Assembly: GCF_009834025.1 (NCBI RefSeq)
Contig: NZ_CP047156.1
Span: forward strand, 1,116,001 to 1,180,000
Length of the DNA: 64,000 nucleotides
Origin: Epidermidibacterium keratini
Lineage (GTDB): Bacteria; Actinomycetota; Actinomycetes; Mycobacteriales; Antricoccaceae
Direction: 5' to 3'
The position numbers and the translations under genes are program-made. Positions 28,907 through 39,011 of the stretch are shown here, piece after piece. The notes under the pieces were generated by a model. It had not been told where the DNA came from and made no database searches. It saw only the letters and a program-made list of their open reading frames with translations. The first letter of the stretch is position 1; every line of letters begins with the position of its first letter.

Positions 28907-29602
28907 TTATGCGCCAGACAGTGGCACGTCGTTTCCCTGCGCGTGCAAGATGATCGCGCCATCGCGAGCGGTGACGTCGGTGAGAGTGAGCCCACGGATC
29001 GCCGGCGGGAGCGGAAAGTTCACCCCTATCGCGTCGGCGACTGCGCCGATGACCGAACTCGGGATGGTGACGCCGGCCGCGCTCACGTCCTGGACGTCGA
29101 TGACAACCTGCTCGCCCTGCACCTGCACATCGGCGGTGACCTGCAAGTCGACGCTCGCACCTGCGATGTCGTACGTCGTCTCGAGCTGGACCGCCCCGCC
29201 TTGACCAGAGCTGACCGCGATCGGGCGCCCCGCGAGGTCGCTGAGGGTCTGCTCGGAGACGCTGACCTCGGCGGTGGCGCTGCGCGCCGTCGTCCCACTG
29301 ACGTCCTGGTTGACCAGCTTGCTGATGGGCAGGTCAATGCCGTTGAACGTCAACAGATAGTCGAGCTGGCCGATGTTGTCGGTGGGTACGCCGAGCGCCT
29401 CGACCCGCACCTCGTCATAGGTGCCGCGCACCGCCTGCACCAGGACCGAGAACCCGCCGATCGACACATCCGGGCGCTGCGGCAGCGACAGCCGCTGCTG
29501 CAGCGTGCTCGCCAGCACGCGCTCGGCGACCAGCCGAGCGGCGATATCGGCTCCGACCAGCAGCAGCGCCAGCACAAGGAGCCCGACGAGCAGTTTCTTC
29601 AT
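28907..29602 (-). CDS. LmeA-like phospholipid-binding protein (DUF2993)
   Basis: 231 residues from [10 protein letters not shown]; a longer frame to 29635 adds residues before the signal segment and is less likely. An N-terminal hydrophobic anchor or signal peptide (about 3-20) is followed by [20 protein letters not shown] and [20 protein letters not shown], typical of DUF2993. In mycobacteria LmeA is a periplasmic lipid-binding protein needed for lipomannan elongation (established knowledge). Divergent from glnR, with about 135 bases between. Confidence 0.85.
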   Translation of the reverse strand: MKKLLVGLLVLALLLVGADIAARLVAERVLASTLQQRLSLPQRPDVSIGGFSVLVQAVRGTYDEVRVEALGVPTDNIGQLDYLLTFNGIDLPISKLVNQDVSGTTARSATAEVSVSEQTLSDLAGRPIAVSSGQGGAVQLETTYDIAGASVDLQVTADVQVQGEQVVIDVQDVSAAGVTIPSSVIGAVADAIGVNFPLPPAIRGLTLTDVTARDGAIILHAQGNDVPLSGA

Positions 29603-29736
29603 GCGCTCCAGGTTGGCACAACCAGTCGATGCCAAGCGCCAGCGCCGAGTGGAGGAACCTCACACTGCACCGACACCGCTGTCGCAGTGAGGCGGTGGGT
29701 AAAATCAGTCCTCTTAGAGTCGGCGAGAGGACGCCC

Positions 29737-30492
29737 ATGGACATCACCTTGATGGCCAAGTCTGGGCGCGAGGCTGCCGACGTACTCCCATCCCTGGCCC
29801 TGCTCACGCACGACGTCCGTCTGGTCGAGCCCGACGTGTCGGTGCTGCTGGAGGCCGACGCCGGCGACATCGTCCTCGTCGATGCCCGTGCCGACCTCGC
29901 CGGTGCCCGCTCACTCGTGCGGATGCTGACAACGACCGGAGTCAGCGCTCCGGTGCTCGCCGTACTCGCCGAGGGTGGCCTGATCGCGGTCGCCGCTGAC
30001 TGGGGCATGGACGACTTCCTGCTCGATTCGGCGGGCCCGGCCGAGGTCGAGGCGCGGCTGCGTTTTGCCAGCACCCGGCGCACGGCGGTCGCCGAGGACG
30101 AGCTCGCGGTGGTGACCCGCGGCGATCTCACCATCGAGGAAGACTCGTACGCCGCGCGGGTCCGCGGTCGGTCGCTGGATCTGACCTACAAGGAGTTCGA
30201 GCTGCTGAAGTACCTCGCCCAGCACCCGGGCCGCGTCTTCTCGCGCGCTCAGCTGCTGCACGAGGTGTGGGGCTACGACTACTTCGGGGGCACCCGCACC
30301 GTCGACGTCCATGTGCGTCGCCTGCGCGCCAAGCTCGGCAACGAGCACGAGGCGTTGATCGGCACCGTCCGCAACGTCGGCTACAAGTTCGTCACCCCGC
30401 CAGAACCGCGGGACAAGTCACGCGAGCGAGCCGGCCGCGACAACGACGCCGAGGCACGGCCACCGGCTAACGAGAAGGAGCGAGTGGGATGA
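29737..30492 (+). CDS. glnR: Nitrogen regulator GlnR (atypical OmpR family)
   Basis: 251 residues from [15 protein letters not shown]. The degenerate receiver domain lacks the usual acidic triad and TKPF lysine motif, as in orphan GlnR proteins. The winged helix is strong: [48 protein letters not shown]. GlnR controls glnA, amt and other nitrogen genes in actinobacteria. The glnR-mshD-phosphate transport order is that of M. tuberculosis Rv0818-Rv0820. A TAAAAT hexamer at 29700-29705 could be its -10 element. It overlaps mshD by four bases. Confidence 0.92.
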   Translation: MDITLMAKSGREAADVLPSLALLTHDVRLVEPDVSVLLEADAGDIVLVDARADLAGARSLVRMLTTTGVSAPVLAVLAEGGLIAVAADWGMDDFLLDSAGPAEVEARLRFASTRRTAVAEDELAVVTRGDLTIEEDSYAARVRGRSLDLTYKEFELLKYLAQHPGRVFSRAQLLHEVWGYDYFGGTRTVDVHVRRLRAKLGNEHEALIGTVRNVGYKFVTPPEPRDKSRERAGRDNDAEARPPANEKERVG

Positions 30493-31448
30493 GCGACGGC
30501 GCGACGTACTCGATCGAACCTGTCCTGGATGCCGACACGGCGGCGCAGGTCCGCGAGCTGGTCGCGCGCGCCGAGCAACGCGACGGCGTCTCCCCTATCT
30601 CCGAGCACCAGCTGCTGCGGGTGAGCGCGACCGACCAGTCTGCGCCGTGGCGCCACGTCATCGCCCGCGCCAGCGACGGCACGCTGGCCGGATACGCGAT
30701 CGTCGACCCGAGCGGCGATGACCCCGAGGCCGAGATCGTCGTCAACCCGGATCACCGTCGCGGCGGTGTCGGGCACGGGCTCATTCGTCAGATCCGTGAG
30801 ATCGCAGGCGGCCGGCCGGCACTGGTGTGGTCGCACGGCACCAGCGACGGCTCGCAGCTGTTTGCCGCCCAGCAGCACGCCGAGGCCACCCGCATTCTGT
30901 GGCAGCTGCGACGGCCCTCGAGCCCCCTTCCCGACAGCGAGCCGTCCTCGTCGGTGCGGATCCGCGCCTTCGAGCCCGGCGACGAGCAGCGGTGGGTCGA
31001 GCTCAACGCGGCGGCGTTCGCCCATCACCCCGAGCAGGGCTCCTGGACGCTCGATGACCTGCGGGCCCGCGAGCGTGAACCGTGGTTTGATCCGGCCGGC
31101 TTCCTGATCGCCGAGGCAACCGACCAGGGCGCTGGCGGCGTACCAGCGGGCGACATCGCGGGCTTTCACTGGACCAAGATCCACGGCCCGTCGACCGAGC
31201 AGCTCGCTGCCGACCCCTCACTCGCTCGCGAGGCGCTCGGCGAGGTCTACGTCGTCGGCGTCGACCCTCGCGCCCAGGGGCTCGGACTCGGTAAGGCGCT
31301 GACCATCGCCGGCGTTGCGCACCTGCAGGACCTTGGCATCCCCGAGGTGCTGCTGTACGTCGATGACTCCAACACCGCAGCGGTCGAAATGTACCGCGCA
31401 CTGGGCTTTAGTGAATTCAGCCGCGATACGCAATATCGCCTGACCTAG
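30489..31448 (+). CDS. mshD: Mycothiol synthase MshD
   Basis: 319 residues with two GNAT domains. The N-terminal one is degenerate (about 1-145; [14 protein letters not shown] is still visible). The C-terminal one is active-type (about 150-319; [20 protein letters not shown], then [20 protein letters not shown]). Acetylates Cys-GlcN-Ins with acetyl-CoA in the last step of mycothiol synthesis, so the organism uses mycothiol as its main thiol. The ATG overlaps the glnR stop. Confidence 0.95.
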   Translation: MSDGATYSIEPVLDADTAAQVRELVARAEQRDGVSPISEHQLLRVSATDQSAPWRHVIARASDGTLAGYAIVDPSGDDPEAEIVVNPDHRRGGVGHGLIRQIREIAGGRPALVWSHGTSDGSQLFAAQQHAEATRILWQLRRPSSPLPDSEPSSSVRIRAFEPGDEQRWVELNAAAFAHHPEQGSWTLDDLRAREREPWFDPAGFLIAEATDQGAGGVPAGDIAGFHWTKIHGPSTEQLAADPSLAREALGEVYVVGVDPRAQGLGLGKALTIAGVAHLQDLGIPEVLLYVDDSNTAAVEMYRALGFSEFSRDTQYRLT

Positions 31449-31524
31449 TTCACTTACTGTCCATCTAAACAGCGATCTGTGGCTTGGCTCACGACAAGCT
31501 GAATTCACCTCGCGTTTACCCAGC
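31448..31524 (+). promoter_or_regulatory. PHO-box-like direct repeats upstream of pstS
   Basis: ATTCACCTCGC (31503-31513) and GTTTACCCAGC (31514-31524) are adjacent 11-bp units that fit the actinobacterial PhoP consensus G(G/T)TCAYYYR. A further pair, GTTCACTTACT/GTCCATCTAAA, lies at 31448-31469, starting in the mshD stop region. They support PhoP control of pstSCAB under phosphate limitation. The 31449-31651 gap holds no gene. Confidence 0.65.
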
Positions 31525-31651
31525 ACGGCGCGCCGCGTCACCTTCGATCTTTACCTTTCTCAAACGGGCAGGCGATACGAGCGTGCGCTCGGGTTGCGAG
31601 CGCTGCCCCCTCCCACAAGAGGAAAATCCACGACCCTGAAGGGACTTGTAG

Positions 31652-32755
31652 GTGAAGCGTTCACGTACCTACGCCATCGCCAGCCTTGCGGCCGTCGGCT
31701 CGCTTGCGCTGTCGGCTTGCTCGGACAACACCGCATCGGACTCGGGCTCCGGCTCCTCCGACGGCGGCAGCGGCAGCAGCATCGACTGCGGCTCGGGCGA
31801 CTTGGTAGCCAGCGGCTCGTCCGCTCAGGCAAAGGCCATCGACAAGTGGCAGGCCGACTTCTCCGGCGTCTGCCCCGACGTCACCGTCCAGTACGACCCG
31901 AGCGGTTCGGGCGCGGGCATCAAGGACTTCATCGCCGGCAAGAACGACATGGCCGGTTCGGACTCGGCGCTCAAGGAAGAGGAGCAGCCGGAGGCCGACG
32001 CTCGGTGCGAGTCGGGCAAGGCGATCCACCTGCCCATGGTCATCTCGCCGATCGCCGTGGTCTACAACGTCGAGGGAGTCGATGACCTGACGCTCAACGC
32101 TGAGGTCCTCGCGGGCATCTTCGGCGGCACGATCACCACCTGGAACGACCCGGCGATCACCGCGCTGAACCCCGACGCGACGCTGCCGTCGACCACGATC
32201 ACGACGGTCTTCCGCTCGAAGGACTCCGGCACCACCGACAACTTCACCAAGTACCTCGACGCCGCCGGCAACGGCAAGTGGACCTTCGGCACCGGTAAGG
32301 CGTGGACGGCTCCGGGCGGCCAGGGCGCTCCCGACTCGGCCGGCATCGCCGCCGCCGTGCAGGGCACCGACGGCTCGATCTCGTACGTCGACGGTCCGGA
32401 TGCCAAGGCCAACGACCTCTCGACCGCCAAGCTCGACTCGGGCTCCGGTGGCGTGGAGATCAGCGACGACTCGGTCGGCAAGGCCGTCGCCGCTGCGAAG
32501 CAGGAGGGCGAGGGCAACGACATCAAGCTCTCGATCGACTACGCGCTCAAGGAAGAAGGCGCCTACCCGGCCGTACTGGTGACCTACGAGATCACCTGCG
32601 AGAAGGGCCTGGACGCCGAGAAGGTCAAGACCGTCAAGTCGTTCCTGCAGTACGCCGCCACGGACGGTCAGGACTCGCTGAGCGACCTCGGCTACTCTGC
32701 CCTTCCAGATGAGCTCAAGAGCAAGGTGGAGTCGTCCATCGAGGCCATCTCGTAG
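31652..32755 (+). CDS. pstS: Phosphate ABC transporter substrate-binding lipoprotein PstS
   Basis: 367 residues. The signal peptide ends in lipobox LALSACSD (Cys about 23), then a Gly/Ser/Asp-rich linker. Phosphate-binding features: VASGSSAQAKAIDKWQADF, YDPSGSGAGIKDFIAGK, FRSKDSGTTDNFTKYL. It captures phosphate outside the membrane for the PstCAB importer. Separated from pstC by 125 bases with a strong hairpin, so it is probably made in excess over the membrane genes. Confidence 0.95.
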   Translation: MKRSRTYAIASLAAVGSLALSACSDNTASDSGSGSSDGGSGSSIDCGSGDLVASGSSAQAKAIDKWQADFSGVCPDVTVQYDPSGSGAGIKDFIAGKNDMAGSDSALKEEEQPEADARCESGKAIHLPMVISPIAVVYNVEGVDDLTLNAEVLAGIFGGTITTWNDPAITALNPDATLPSTTITTVFRSKDSGTTDNFTKYLDAAGNGKWTFGTGKAWTAPGGQGAPDSAGIAAAVQGTDGSISYVDGPDAKANDLSTAKLDSGSGGVEISDDSVGKAVAAAKQEGEGNDIKLSIDYALKEEGAYPAVLVTYEITCEKGLDAEKVKTVKSFLQYAATDGQDSLSDLGYSALPDELKSKVESSIEAIS

Positions 32756-32771
32756 CCTCTGTCTAGAGCCG

Positions 32772-32830
32772 AGACCGAAGTGCGCCGTACGCAGGCACCG
32801 CGAAGGGTCCTGCGTGCGGCGCACCGGTCT
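32772..32830 (+). terminator. Hairpin between pstS and pstC
   Basis: GTGCGCCGTACGCAGG (32780-32795) pairs with CCTGCGTGCGGCGCAC (32809-32824) with one G-U pair. The stem extends by AGACCG/CGGTCT (32772-32777, 32825-32830) past a two-base bulge. Probably a partial terminator or mRNA-stabilising stem that sets the pstS to pstCAB ratio. Confidence 0.65.
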
Positions 32831-32880
32831 GAGAACACCGCTTTACCCGTGACGTACGCCGACCGGTAAGAAGGATCACG

Positions 32881-33876
32881 ATGTCGACGACAACGGTCGC
32901 GCCTGACGGCGCAGGGACCGAAACACCACCACCGTCAAACCCCAACGGCGACGCCAAGGTTCGCATCGGCGACCGCATCTTCCGCGGGATGTCGGCCACC
33001 TCCAGCAGCCTCGTGCTGGTGATGATGGCCGCGATCGCGTTCTTCCTCGTCACGCGGGCGATCGGGGCCTTGTCGGTCAACGAGGCCAACTTCCTCACCT
33101 ACTCCCAGTGGAGCCCAGACGGCGATCCGTCGATGTTCGGCATCGCGGCGCTGGCCTTCCACACGCTGGTGACCTCGATCATCGCGATGGTCCTGGCGGT
33201 CCCGATCGCGGTCGGCATCGCGCTGTTCATCACGTTCTACGCCCCGAAGAAGCTGGCCGCGACCCTCGCCTACCTCGTCGACATCCTGGCCGCGGTCCCC
33301 TCGATCGTCTACGGCCTCTGGGGCGTCTTCTTCCTCGCGCCGCAGATGACCGGGCTGACGCTGTGGCTGGATAAGTACTTCGGCTGGACGGTCATCTTCG
33401 CCTACCGCCCGGAGAACATCCCGAACAACAAATCGGACTTCACCGCCGGCATCGTGCTCGCGATCATGATTCTGCCGATCGTCGCCGCGCTTGCCCGCGA
33501 GGTATTCAACCAGGTACCGCGCACCAACATCGAGGCGGCGTACGCGCTCGGTGCGACCCGCTGGGAAATGATCCGGATGGCGGTGCTGCCGTTCGGCCGA
33601 CCGGGCATCGTCTCGGCTTCGATCCTGGGCCTTGGCCGCGCGCTCGGCGAGACGATGGCGGTGGCCTACATCCTGTCGGCGGCGTACGACGTCAACGTAC
33701 ATATCACCGAGTCCGGCGGTATCACGTTTGCCTCCAACATCGCCCTGAAGTTCGGCGAGGCCGGCGATACCGGGACCGGGGCGCTGATCGCCTCCGGCAT
33801 GGTGCTGTTCCTGATCACGTTGATCGTGAACTCCATCGCTCAGGCCATCTTGCGGCGGGGAATGGTGAAGGACTAG
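32881..33876 (+). CDS. pstC: Phosphate ABC transporter permease PstC
   Basis: 331 residues with six membrane helices. Features: AIGVALFITFYAPKK-like VGIALFITFYAPKKL, LAAVPSIVYGLWGVFFLAP, and the EAA loop NIEAAYALGATRWEMIRMAV. Forms the phosphate channel with PstA. It ends RRGMVKD. An AAGGATCACG ribosome site lies just upstream. Confidence 0.95.
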   Translation: MSTTTVAPDGAGTETPPPSNPNGDAKVRIGDRIFRGMSATSSSLVLVMMAAIAFFLVTRAIGALSVNEANFLTYSQWSPDGDPSMFGIAALAFHTLVTSIIAMVLAVPIAVGIALFITFYAPKKLAATLAYLVDILAAVPSIVYGLWGVFFLAPQMTGLTLWLDKYFGWTVIFAYRPENIPNNKSDFTAGIVLAIMILPIVAALAREVFNQVPRTNIEAAYALGATRWEMIRMAVLPFGRPGIVSASILGLGRALGETMAVAYILSAAYDVNVHITESGGITFASNIALKFGEAGDTGTGALIASGMVLFLITLIVNSIAQAILRRGMVKD

Positions 33877-33884
33877 TTAGGGCC

Positions 33885-33935
33885 ATGGAAAACGCAAGCA
33901 CTCCGGCTATCGCGGATGGCGTGGTGAAGGACTGA
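33885..33935 (+). CDS. 16-codon ORF coupling pstC to pstA
   Basis: ATG at 33885 gives [16 protein letters not shown] and a TGA that shares one base with the pstA ATG (TGATG). The last eleven bases before the stop, GGTGAAGGACT, repeat the end of pstC. It may only deliver ribosomes to pstA. No start-site motif is strong. Confidence 0.35.
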   Translation: MENASTPAIADGVVKD

Positions 33936-35023
33936 TGACGACACAGACTGCCGGGCAGCAGCCCGGCTCAAGCAAGCAGCGAGCCAACTCGCTGCGCGGA
34001 CGGAAGCTCTCGACTCCGCTGGTGTGGGCGCTGCCGTTCGTCGCGATCGGCGTGACCGCGCTGCTGTTCTTGATCACCCCGCTGCAGGGCGCTGCCGGCT
34101 TCATCGTGAGCGCACTGCTGGTGTACGTCGTGATCCAGAGCGCCCTGAGCTTCGCCATCGAAGGCCCGCGTCAGGCCCGCGACCGGCTCGCCACGACGAT
34201 GATCTACCTCGCCTTCGCCTTGGCGATGCTGCCGCTGGTGCTGATCATCCTCTACACCGTCACGCGCGGCCTGCGCGCGATGAACATGACGTTCTTGACC
34301 CACTCGATGTTCACGATCTCCTCGGCCGAGCCCGGCGGCGGCGCGACCCACGCGATCGTCGGCACCCTGCTGGTGTCGCTGCTGGCCGCGGCGATCGCCG
34401 TACCCCTGGGCATCTTCACCGCGATCTACCTCGTCGAGTACGGCGGCAAGACCCGGTTTGGACGCTCGGTGTCCTTCTTCGTGGACGTGATGACCGGCGT
34501 GCCCTCGATCGTGTCGGGTCTGTTCATCTACGCGTTCTGGCTGCTCACCCTGGGCTTCCAGAAGTCCGGGTTCGCCGGGTCGCTGTCGCTGGTGCTGCTG
34601 ATGCTGCCTATCGTGATCCGCTCGACCGAGGAGATGCTGAAGCTGGTCCCCAGCGACCTGCGCGAAGCGTCGTACGCCCTCGGCATCCCGAAGTGGCGCA
34701 CGATCACCAAGGTGGTGCTGCCGACCGCACTGTCGGGCATCGTGACCGGCGTGATGCTGGGAATTGCGCGCATCATGGGAGAGACGGCACCACTGCTGCT
34801 GCTCGTCGGCGTGACCCCACGCATCAACAACGACCCGTTCAACGGGCAGATGTCGACGCTGCCGACGTTCGTCAACCAGTACTTCGGATTGGCGGCCGGC
34901 CAGGTCGACTCGCCCAACGCCGACCGCGCATGGGCCGCCGCCCTCACCCTGATCGGCCTGATCATGCTGCTGAACCTCGGTGCCCGCCTCATCGCCCGGT
35001 TCACCGGCGTCAAGCAGCGCTAG
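33935..35023 (+). CDS. pstA: Phosphate ABC transporter permease PstA
   Basis: 362 residues, with an N-terminal extension of about 60 residues carrying two extra hydrophobic segments, as in other actinobacterial PstA. Core features: [38 protein letters not shown], the EAA loop [20 protein letters not shown], and [15 protein letters not shown]. The start overlaps the preceding mini-ORF. Followed by pstB after 38 bases. Confidence 0.95.
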   Translation: MTTQTAGQQPGSSKQRANSLRGRKLSTPLVWALPFVAIGVTALLFLITPLQGAAGFIVSALLVYVVIQSALSFAIEGPRQARDRLATTMIYLAFALAMLPLVLIILYTVTRGLRAMNMTFLTHSMFTISSAEPGGGATHAIVGTLLVSLLAAAIAVPLGIFTAIYLVEYGGKTRFGRSVSFFVDVMTGVPSIVSGLFIYAFWLLTLGFQKSGFAGSLSLVLLMLPIVIRSTEEMLKLVPSDLREASYALGIPKWRTITKVVLPTALSGIVTGVMLGIARIMGETAPLLLLVGVTPRINNDPFNGQMSTLPTFVNQYFGLAAGQVDSPNADRAWAAALTLIGLIMLLNLGARLIARFTGVKQR

Positions 35024-35061
35024 CCCACCAACCCGATAGCCCAACGTCGCAGAAGGACACC

Positions 35062-35838
35062 ATGAGCAAGAGCATCGAGGTCAAGGACCTCAACATCTAC
35101 TACGGCAGCTTCCTGGCGGTGAAGGACGTCTCGCTTCGGGTCGAGCCCCGCTCCATCACCGCGATGATCGGCCCGTCGGGCTGCGGCAAGTCGACCGTGC
35201 TGCGCAGCATGAACCGGATGCACGAAGTCATTCCGGGCGCCTACTGCGAGGGTGAGGTGCTGCTCGATGATCAGGACATCTACAGCGCCAACGTCGACCC
35301 GGTCAACGTGCGCCGCTCCATCGGCATGGTGTTCCAGCGCCCGAACCCCTTCCCCACCATGTCGATCTACGACAACGTGGTGGCCGGGCTGAAGCTGCAG
35401 GGTCGCACCAAGAAGAGCGAGACCGACGAGATCGTCGAGAAGTCGCTGCGCGGCGCCAACCTGTGGGACGAGGTCAAGGACCGGTTGAGCAAGCCGGGCT
35501 CGGGGCTGTCCGGTGGTCAGCAGCAGCGCCTGTGCATCGCCCGCGCCATCGCGGTCGAGCCCGAGGTCCTGCTCATGGACGAGCCGTGCTCGGCGCTCGA
35601 CCCGATCTCGACGCTGGCGATCGAGGAGCTCATGCAGAACCTCAAGGAGCGCTTCACGATCGTGATCGTCACCCACAACATGCAGCAGGCCGCGCGCGTG
35701 TCGGATATGACCGGCTTCTTCAACCTGAAGGCGACCGGGCAGCCCGGCGAGCTGGTCGAGTACGACGAGACGACGAAGATCTTCTCCAACCCCTCCAACA
35801 AGCGCACCGAGGACTACATCTCCGGCCGCTTCGGCTAA
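35062..35838 (+). CDS. pstB: Phosphate ABC transporter ATP-binding protein PstB
   Basis: 258 residues from [11 protein letters not shown], with AGAAGGA upstream. Walker [21 protein letters not shown]-loop [13 protein letters not shown], signature [17 protein letters not shown], Walker [17 protein letters not shown] and H-loop [12 protein letters not shown] are intact and typical of PstB. Last gene of pstSCAB; no phoU follows in this window. Confidence 0.96.
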   Translation: MSKSIEVKDLNIYYGSFLAVKDVSLRVEPRSITAMIGPSGCGKSTVLRSMNRMHEVIPGAYCEGEVLLDDQDIYSANVDPVNVRRSIGMVFQRPNPFPTMSIYDNVVAGLKLQGRTKKSETDEIVEKSLRGANLWDEVKDRLSKPGSGLSGGQQQRLCIARAIAVEPEVLLMDEPCSALDPISTLAIEELMQNLKERFTIVIVTHNMQQAARVSDMTGFFNLKATGQPGELVEYDETTKIFSNPSNKRTEDYISGRFG

Positions 35839-35927
35839 GCAGCGCCACCGTCGCGATCTGCGATTCACAGGTACGACGTTGCTCACGCGGTGGTGCCGGT
35901 CCGCGACGACGCGAGTAGCGTGAAGAC

Positions 35928-36758
35928 GTGTATCGATTCCTGCTCAGTCCGAAGTGGATTGCCGGGCTGCTGGGCTTCTTGCTCGCGGCCGCAACCATGG
36001 TCTGGCTCGGCAACTGGCAGCTGGACCGCATGCACCAGAAGCGCGCCGCTAATGCGGCGATCACTGCGGCGGTCGAGGCCGATCCCGTCCCTGCCGGTGA
36101 AGTGATGCCCAGCAACGCCAGCGAGGCGGTGCCCTCGGACGAGCAGTGGCGCAAGGTCACCGTCACCGGCACCTACCTGCCCGAGCAAATGGTGCTGGTG
36201 CGCCAGCGCAGCTTCCCCGATGGCGTTGGACTCGAGATCGTCGTTCCGATGGCCGCCGACGACGGGGCGACGTACCTCATCTCCCGCGGCTACGTGCTCT
36301 CCTCCGGCGGCGCCGACGAGCTGCCGGACCTGCCGCAGACGCCGACCGGTGAGGTGACCGTGACCGGCTGGGTGCGCCCGGCGGTCGCCGTTGACTCCGC
36401 GGCCGCCGAGGTGTCGCAGATCGGCGGCATTGACAGCGTCCGCCGACTGGACTCGCAGACCGTCCAGGACGAGATGGGTCAGCCGATCTCATCCGGATAT
36501 GTGCAGGCGACGTCGGAGTCCGGTGACCCCGCCGCGATCGAACGGGTCCCGCTGCCAGAGCTCGACGATGGCCCGCACCTGTCGTATGCGATTCAGTGGT
36601 TCTTGTTTGCCGCCATCACCTTGATCGGATTCGGCTACGTCGCCAGGCGCGAGGCGATCGACCGACTGCTCGCCGACGACGAGGGCTGGGACGAGACGCC
36701 GACCGAGGTCGCTGAGGGCCCCGACCTTGTGAGCCAGGGCTCGGCCAAGGGGCGGTAA
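35928..36758 (+). CDS. SURF1 family protein (cytochrome c oxidase assembly)
   Basis: 276 residues: N-terminal helix (KWIAGLLGFLLAAATMVWLG) followed at once by NWQLDRMHQKRA, a large outer domain with VLVRQRSFPDGVGLEIVVP, then a second helix (YAIQWFLFAAITLIGFGYV). This two-helix layout with NWQL and QWF is the SURF1 signature. It helps insert heme a into oxidase subunit I. GTG start at 35928. Stands alone in the strand run between pstB and a PEBP-family gene. Confidence 0.92.
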   Translation: MYRFLLSPKWIAGLLGFLLAAATMVWLGNWQLDRMHQKRAANAAITAAVEADPVPAGEVMPSNASEAVPSDEQWRKVTVTGTYLPEQMVLVRQRSFPDGVGLEIVVPMAADDGATYLISRGYVLSSGGADELPDLPQTPTGEVTVTGWVRPAVAVDSAAAEVSQIGGIDSVRRLDSQTVQDEMGQPISSGYVQATSESGDPAAIERVPLPELDDGPHLSYAIQWFLFAAITLIGFGYVARREAIDRLLADDEGWDETPTEVAEGPDLVSQGSAKGR

Positions 36759-36800
36759 CGTCGAGGCGTCAGGACACCGACGCCGACATGGAGGTACGCC

Positions 36801-37352
36801 GTGCCAGGACCACTCGATCGCCCCACTGCCCCCGATCCCTACTCGTTGCTGCCGAAGGTCGACTCGTTCACCGTGACGAGCACCGACGTCACCGACGGCC
36901 AGCCGATGGGCCTGGATCAGGCGCATCCGATGGCCGGCAACCCCGATGCTAAGAACGCCTCGCCGCAGCTGTCGTGGGAGGGTGCGCCCGAGGGCACCAA
37001 GGGGTACGCCGTCACCTGCTTCGATCCCGACGCTCCGACCCCGTGCGGCTTCTGGCACTGGATCGTGCTCGATCTCCCAGCCGATGTGACCTCGCTGCCG
37101 ACCGACGCTGGTGCCGACGGCGCCACCTTGCCCGGCAACGCGTTCGCCGCCCGCAACGACTTCGGTTCCTGGGACTTCGGCGGCGCCGCGCCGCCGGAGG
37201 GTGACCCGCCGCACCGTTACATGTTCGTCGTACACGCCCTGGACACCGACAACCTCGGGGTCGACAAGGACGCGTCGGCCGCGTTCATCTCCTTCAACCT
37301 CGCCTTCCACACGCTGGCCCGGGCGATCATCTCCCCGACGTACCAGGTCTGA
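36801..37352 (+). CDS. YbhB/YbcL-family (PEBP, Raf kinase inhibitor-like) protein
   Basis: 183 residues. Ligand-site motifs are intact: [40 protein letters not shown], and [22 protein letters not shown]. Cytoplasmic, function in bacteria unclear; the family fold is that of phosphatidylethanolamine-binding proteins. GTG start with GGAGG upstream (36790). Confidence 0.93.
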   Translation: MPGPLDRPTAPDPYSLLPKVDSFTVTSTDVTDGQPMGLDQAHPMAGNPDAKNASPQLSWEGAPEGTKGYAVTCFDPDAPTPCGFWHWIVLDLPADVTSLPTDAGADGATLPGNAFAARNDFGSWDFGGAAPPEGDPPHRYMFVVHALDTDNLGVDKDASAAFISFNLAFHTLARAIISPTYQV

Positions 37353-37433
37353 GCACGCCCGCGGAATACGGCGGGTCGACCTGGTGTTTCGGCAGCGATT
37401 CACCACGTAACCCACGGAAGCGGAGACCACCCG

Positions 37434-38537
37434 ATGAGCACGAATCCCGACACGTCCACGACACCGACACGCCAGCTCGAGCTTGGCCTGGACACCTTCG
37501 GTGACCGCACGGTGGACGCCGACGGCGCGCCGTCGCCGTACGGGCAGGTGATTCGTGACGTCGTCGAGCAGGCCGTTCTCGCTGACCGCGTCGGCGTCGA
37601 CTTCATCGGGCTCGGCGAGCACCACCGCGACGACTTCGCGATCAGCTCGCCGGACATGGTTCTCGCCGCGATCGCGCCGCAGACCGAGCGCATCAAGCTC
37701 GGCACAGCGGTCACCGTGCTGTCGAGCGATGACCCGGTGCGAGTGGTCGAACGCTTCAACACCCTGGACGCCGTCTCGCGCGGGCGCGCGGAGATCATCC
37801 TCGGGCGCGGCTCCTTCACCGAGTCGTTCCCGCTGTTCGGCTTCGACCTCGCTGACTACGAGCGACTGTTTGAGGAGAAGCTGGAGATCTTCGCGCTCGC
37901 GCGTCACGGCGAGCCGGTGACCTGGAGCGGCAGCCACCGCAGCCCGCTGCAGGAGCAGCAGATCTTCCCGCTCAACGAGAAGTCCGACGGGATCACCGCG
38001 TGGATCGGCGTCGGCGGGTCACCGGAGTCCGTCGTACGCTCCGTGCAGAGCGAGATCCCCATGATGCTGGCGATCATCGGCGGCGATCCCGCGCGGTTCC
38101 TGCCGTACGTCGATCTCTACCACCGCGCCCAGCAGCAGCTCGGCGTCGGCCCGATGCCGCTCGGAACCCACTCCCCCGGTTACGTCGCCGAGACCGACGA
38201 GCAGGCCGCCGATGAGCTGTGGCCGAACTTCAAGGCCCAGCGTGACCGGATCGGTCGAGACCGTGGCTGGCCGCCGGTCACCCGCGAGGAGTACGAAGCC
38301 GAGATCGTCCAGGGCTCGCTGTACGTCGGCTCGCCGGAGACGGTCGCCGCCAAGATCGCCCGCACCGCAATGCTTCTTGGCCTCGACCGGTTTGACCTGA
38401 AGTACTCGAACGGGCCGATGTCGCAGCCGCAGCTGCTGAAGGCCATCGAGCTCTACGGCACCGAGGTGATCCCGCGGGTGCGCGAGATCATCGCCGAGAA
38501 CGCCGCCGCGACGACCGGCGCATCGGCTGCCGAGTAA
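37434..38537 (+). CDS. LLM class flavin-dependent oxidoreductase
   Basis: 367 residues. Luciferase-like TIM-barrel features: LELGLDTFGDRTVDADG, GVDFIGLGEHHRDDFAISSP, RIKLGTAVTVLSSDDPVRVV, and GSLYVGSPETVAAKIARTA. Uses reduced flavin with an unknown substrate. Preceded by an AAGCGGAGA site. It converges with a membrane-protein gene, with 18 bases between stops. Confidence 0.9.
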   Translation: MSTNPDTSTTPTRQLELGLDTFGDRTVDADGAPSPYGQVIRDVVEQAVLADRVGVDFIGLGEHHRDDFAISSPDMVLAAIAPQTERIKLGTAVTVLSSDDPVRVVERFNTLDAVSRGRAEIILGRGSFTESFPLFGFDLADYERLFEEKLEIFALARHGEPVTWSGSHRSPLQEQQIFPLNEKSDGITAWIGVGGSPESVVRSVQSEIPMMLAIIGGDPARFLPYVDLYHRAQQQLGVGPMPLGTHSPGYVAETDEQAADELWPNFKAQRDRIGRDRGWPPVTREEYEAEIVQGSLYVGSPETVAAKIARTAMLLGLDRFDLKYSNGPMSQPQLLKAIELYGTEVIPRVREIIAENAAATTGASAAE

Positions 38538-38555
38538 ACACATCACCCCGAGGCA

Positions 38556-39011
38556 TCAGCGCGGCAACGGCGATACCGAGCCGATGTCCCAGCCGAGGAT
38601 CGCCAGCGCGCCCACACCGCAGCCGACCGCGATGGTGAGCGAGGCGAGCGTTCCCACGATGAAGCGTTCGCTCGCGCCTTGCTGCTCGCGCAGCTCCGGA
38701 TACCGGCCGAGGCCCTTGATCGCTATGACGACGGCGATCAAGGCGGGTACGCCGGCGATGATCACCGCGGTCACGAAGAACCGCTCGAGGATGCCGACCC
38801 ACAGCCCACCGCGCAGCAGCGGCTGCGGGTCGGTGCCCTGGCTCGCGTCGAGCATCGGTGCGGTGCGCCCCGCGGGATCGCGCACCGTCTGCGGCTCACG
38901 GTTTTCCGGCGTCTTGGCCAGTCGCAGCACTGCCACGGTGACCGCCCAGCCACCGGCGACCGACACCAGCAGGGCAAGGACGATGACGAGGGTCTGCACC
39001 CACACGTTCAT
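38556..39011 (-). CDS. Small membrane protein partnered with SatD-like gene
   Basis: 151 residues with four hydrophobic segments (about 5-30, 70-96, 117-143; the third may be split). A hydrophilic loop between the first two contains REPQTVRDPAGR. Family not recognised beyond its pairing with a SatD-like gene; the streptococcal sat locus also pairs SatD with a membrane protein, SatE, but I cannot claim homology. The ATG overlaps the stop of the SatD-like gene (ATGA). Confidence 0.65.
   Translation of the reverse strand: MNVWVQTLVIVLALLVSVAGGWAVTVAVLRLAKTPENREPQTVRDPAGRTAPMLDASQGTDPQPLLRGGLWVGILERFFVTAVIIAGVPALIAVVIAIKGLGRYPELREQQGASERFIVGTLASLTIAVGCGVGALAILGWDIGSVSPLPR

Noticed and set aside
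29737-30000. Broken receiver domain in glnR
   Set aside because: A degenerate phosphorylation pocket is normal for actinobacterial GlnR and is not evidence of decay.
34024-35061. Plus-strand frame running into pstB from within pstA
   Set aside because: It is pstA read in another frame; PstB proper starts at 35062 with a ribosome site and family N-terminus.
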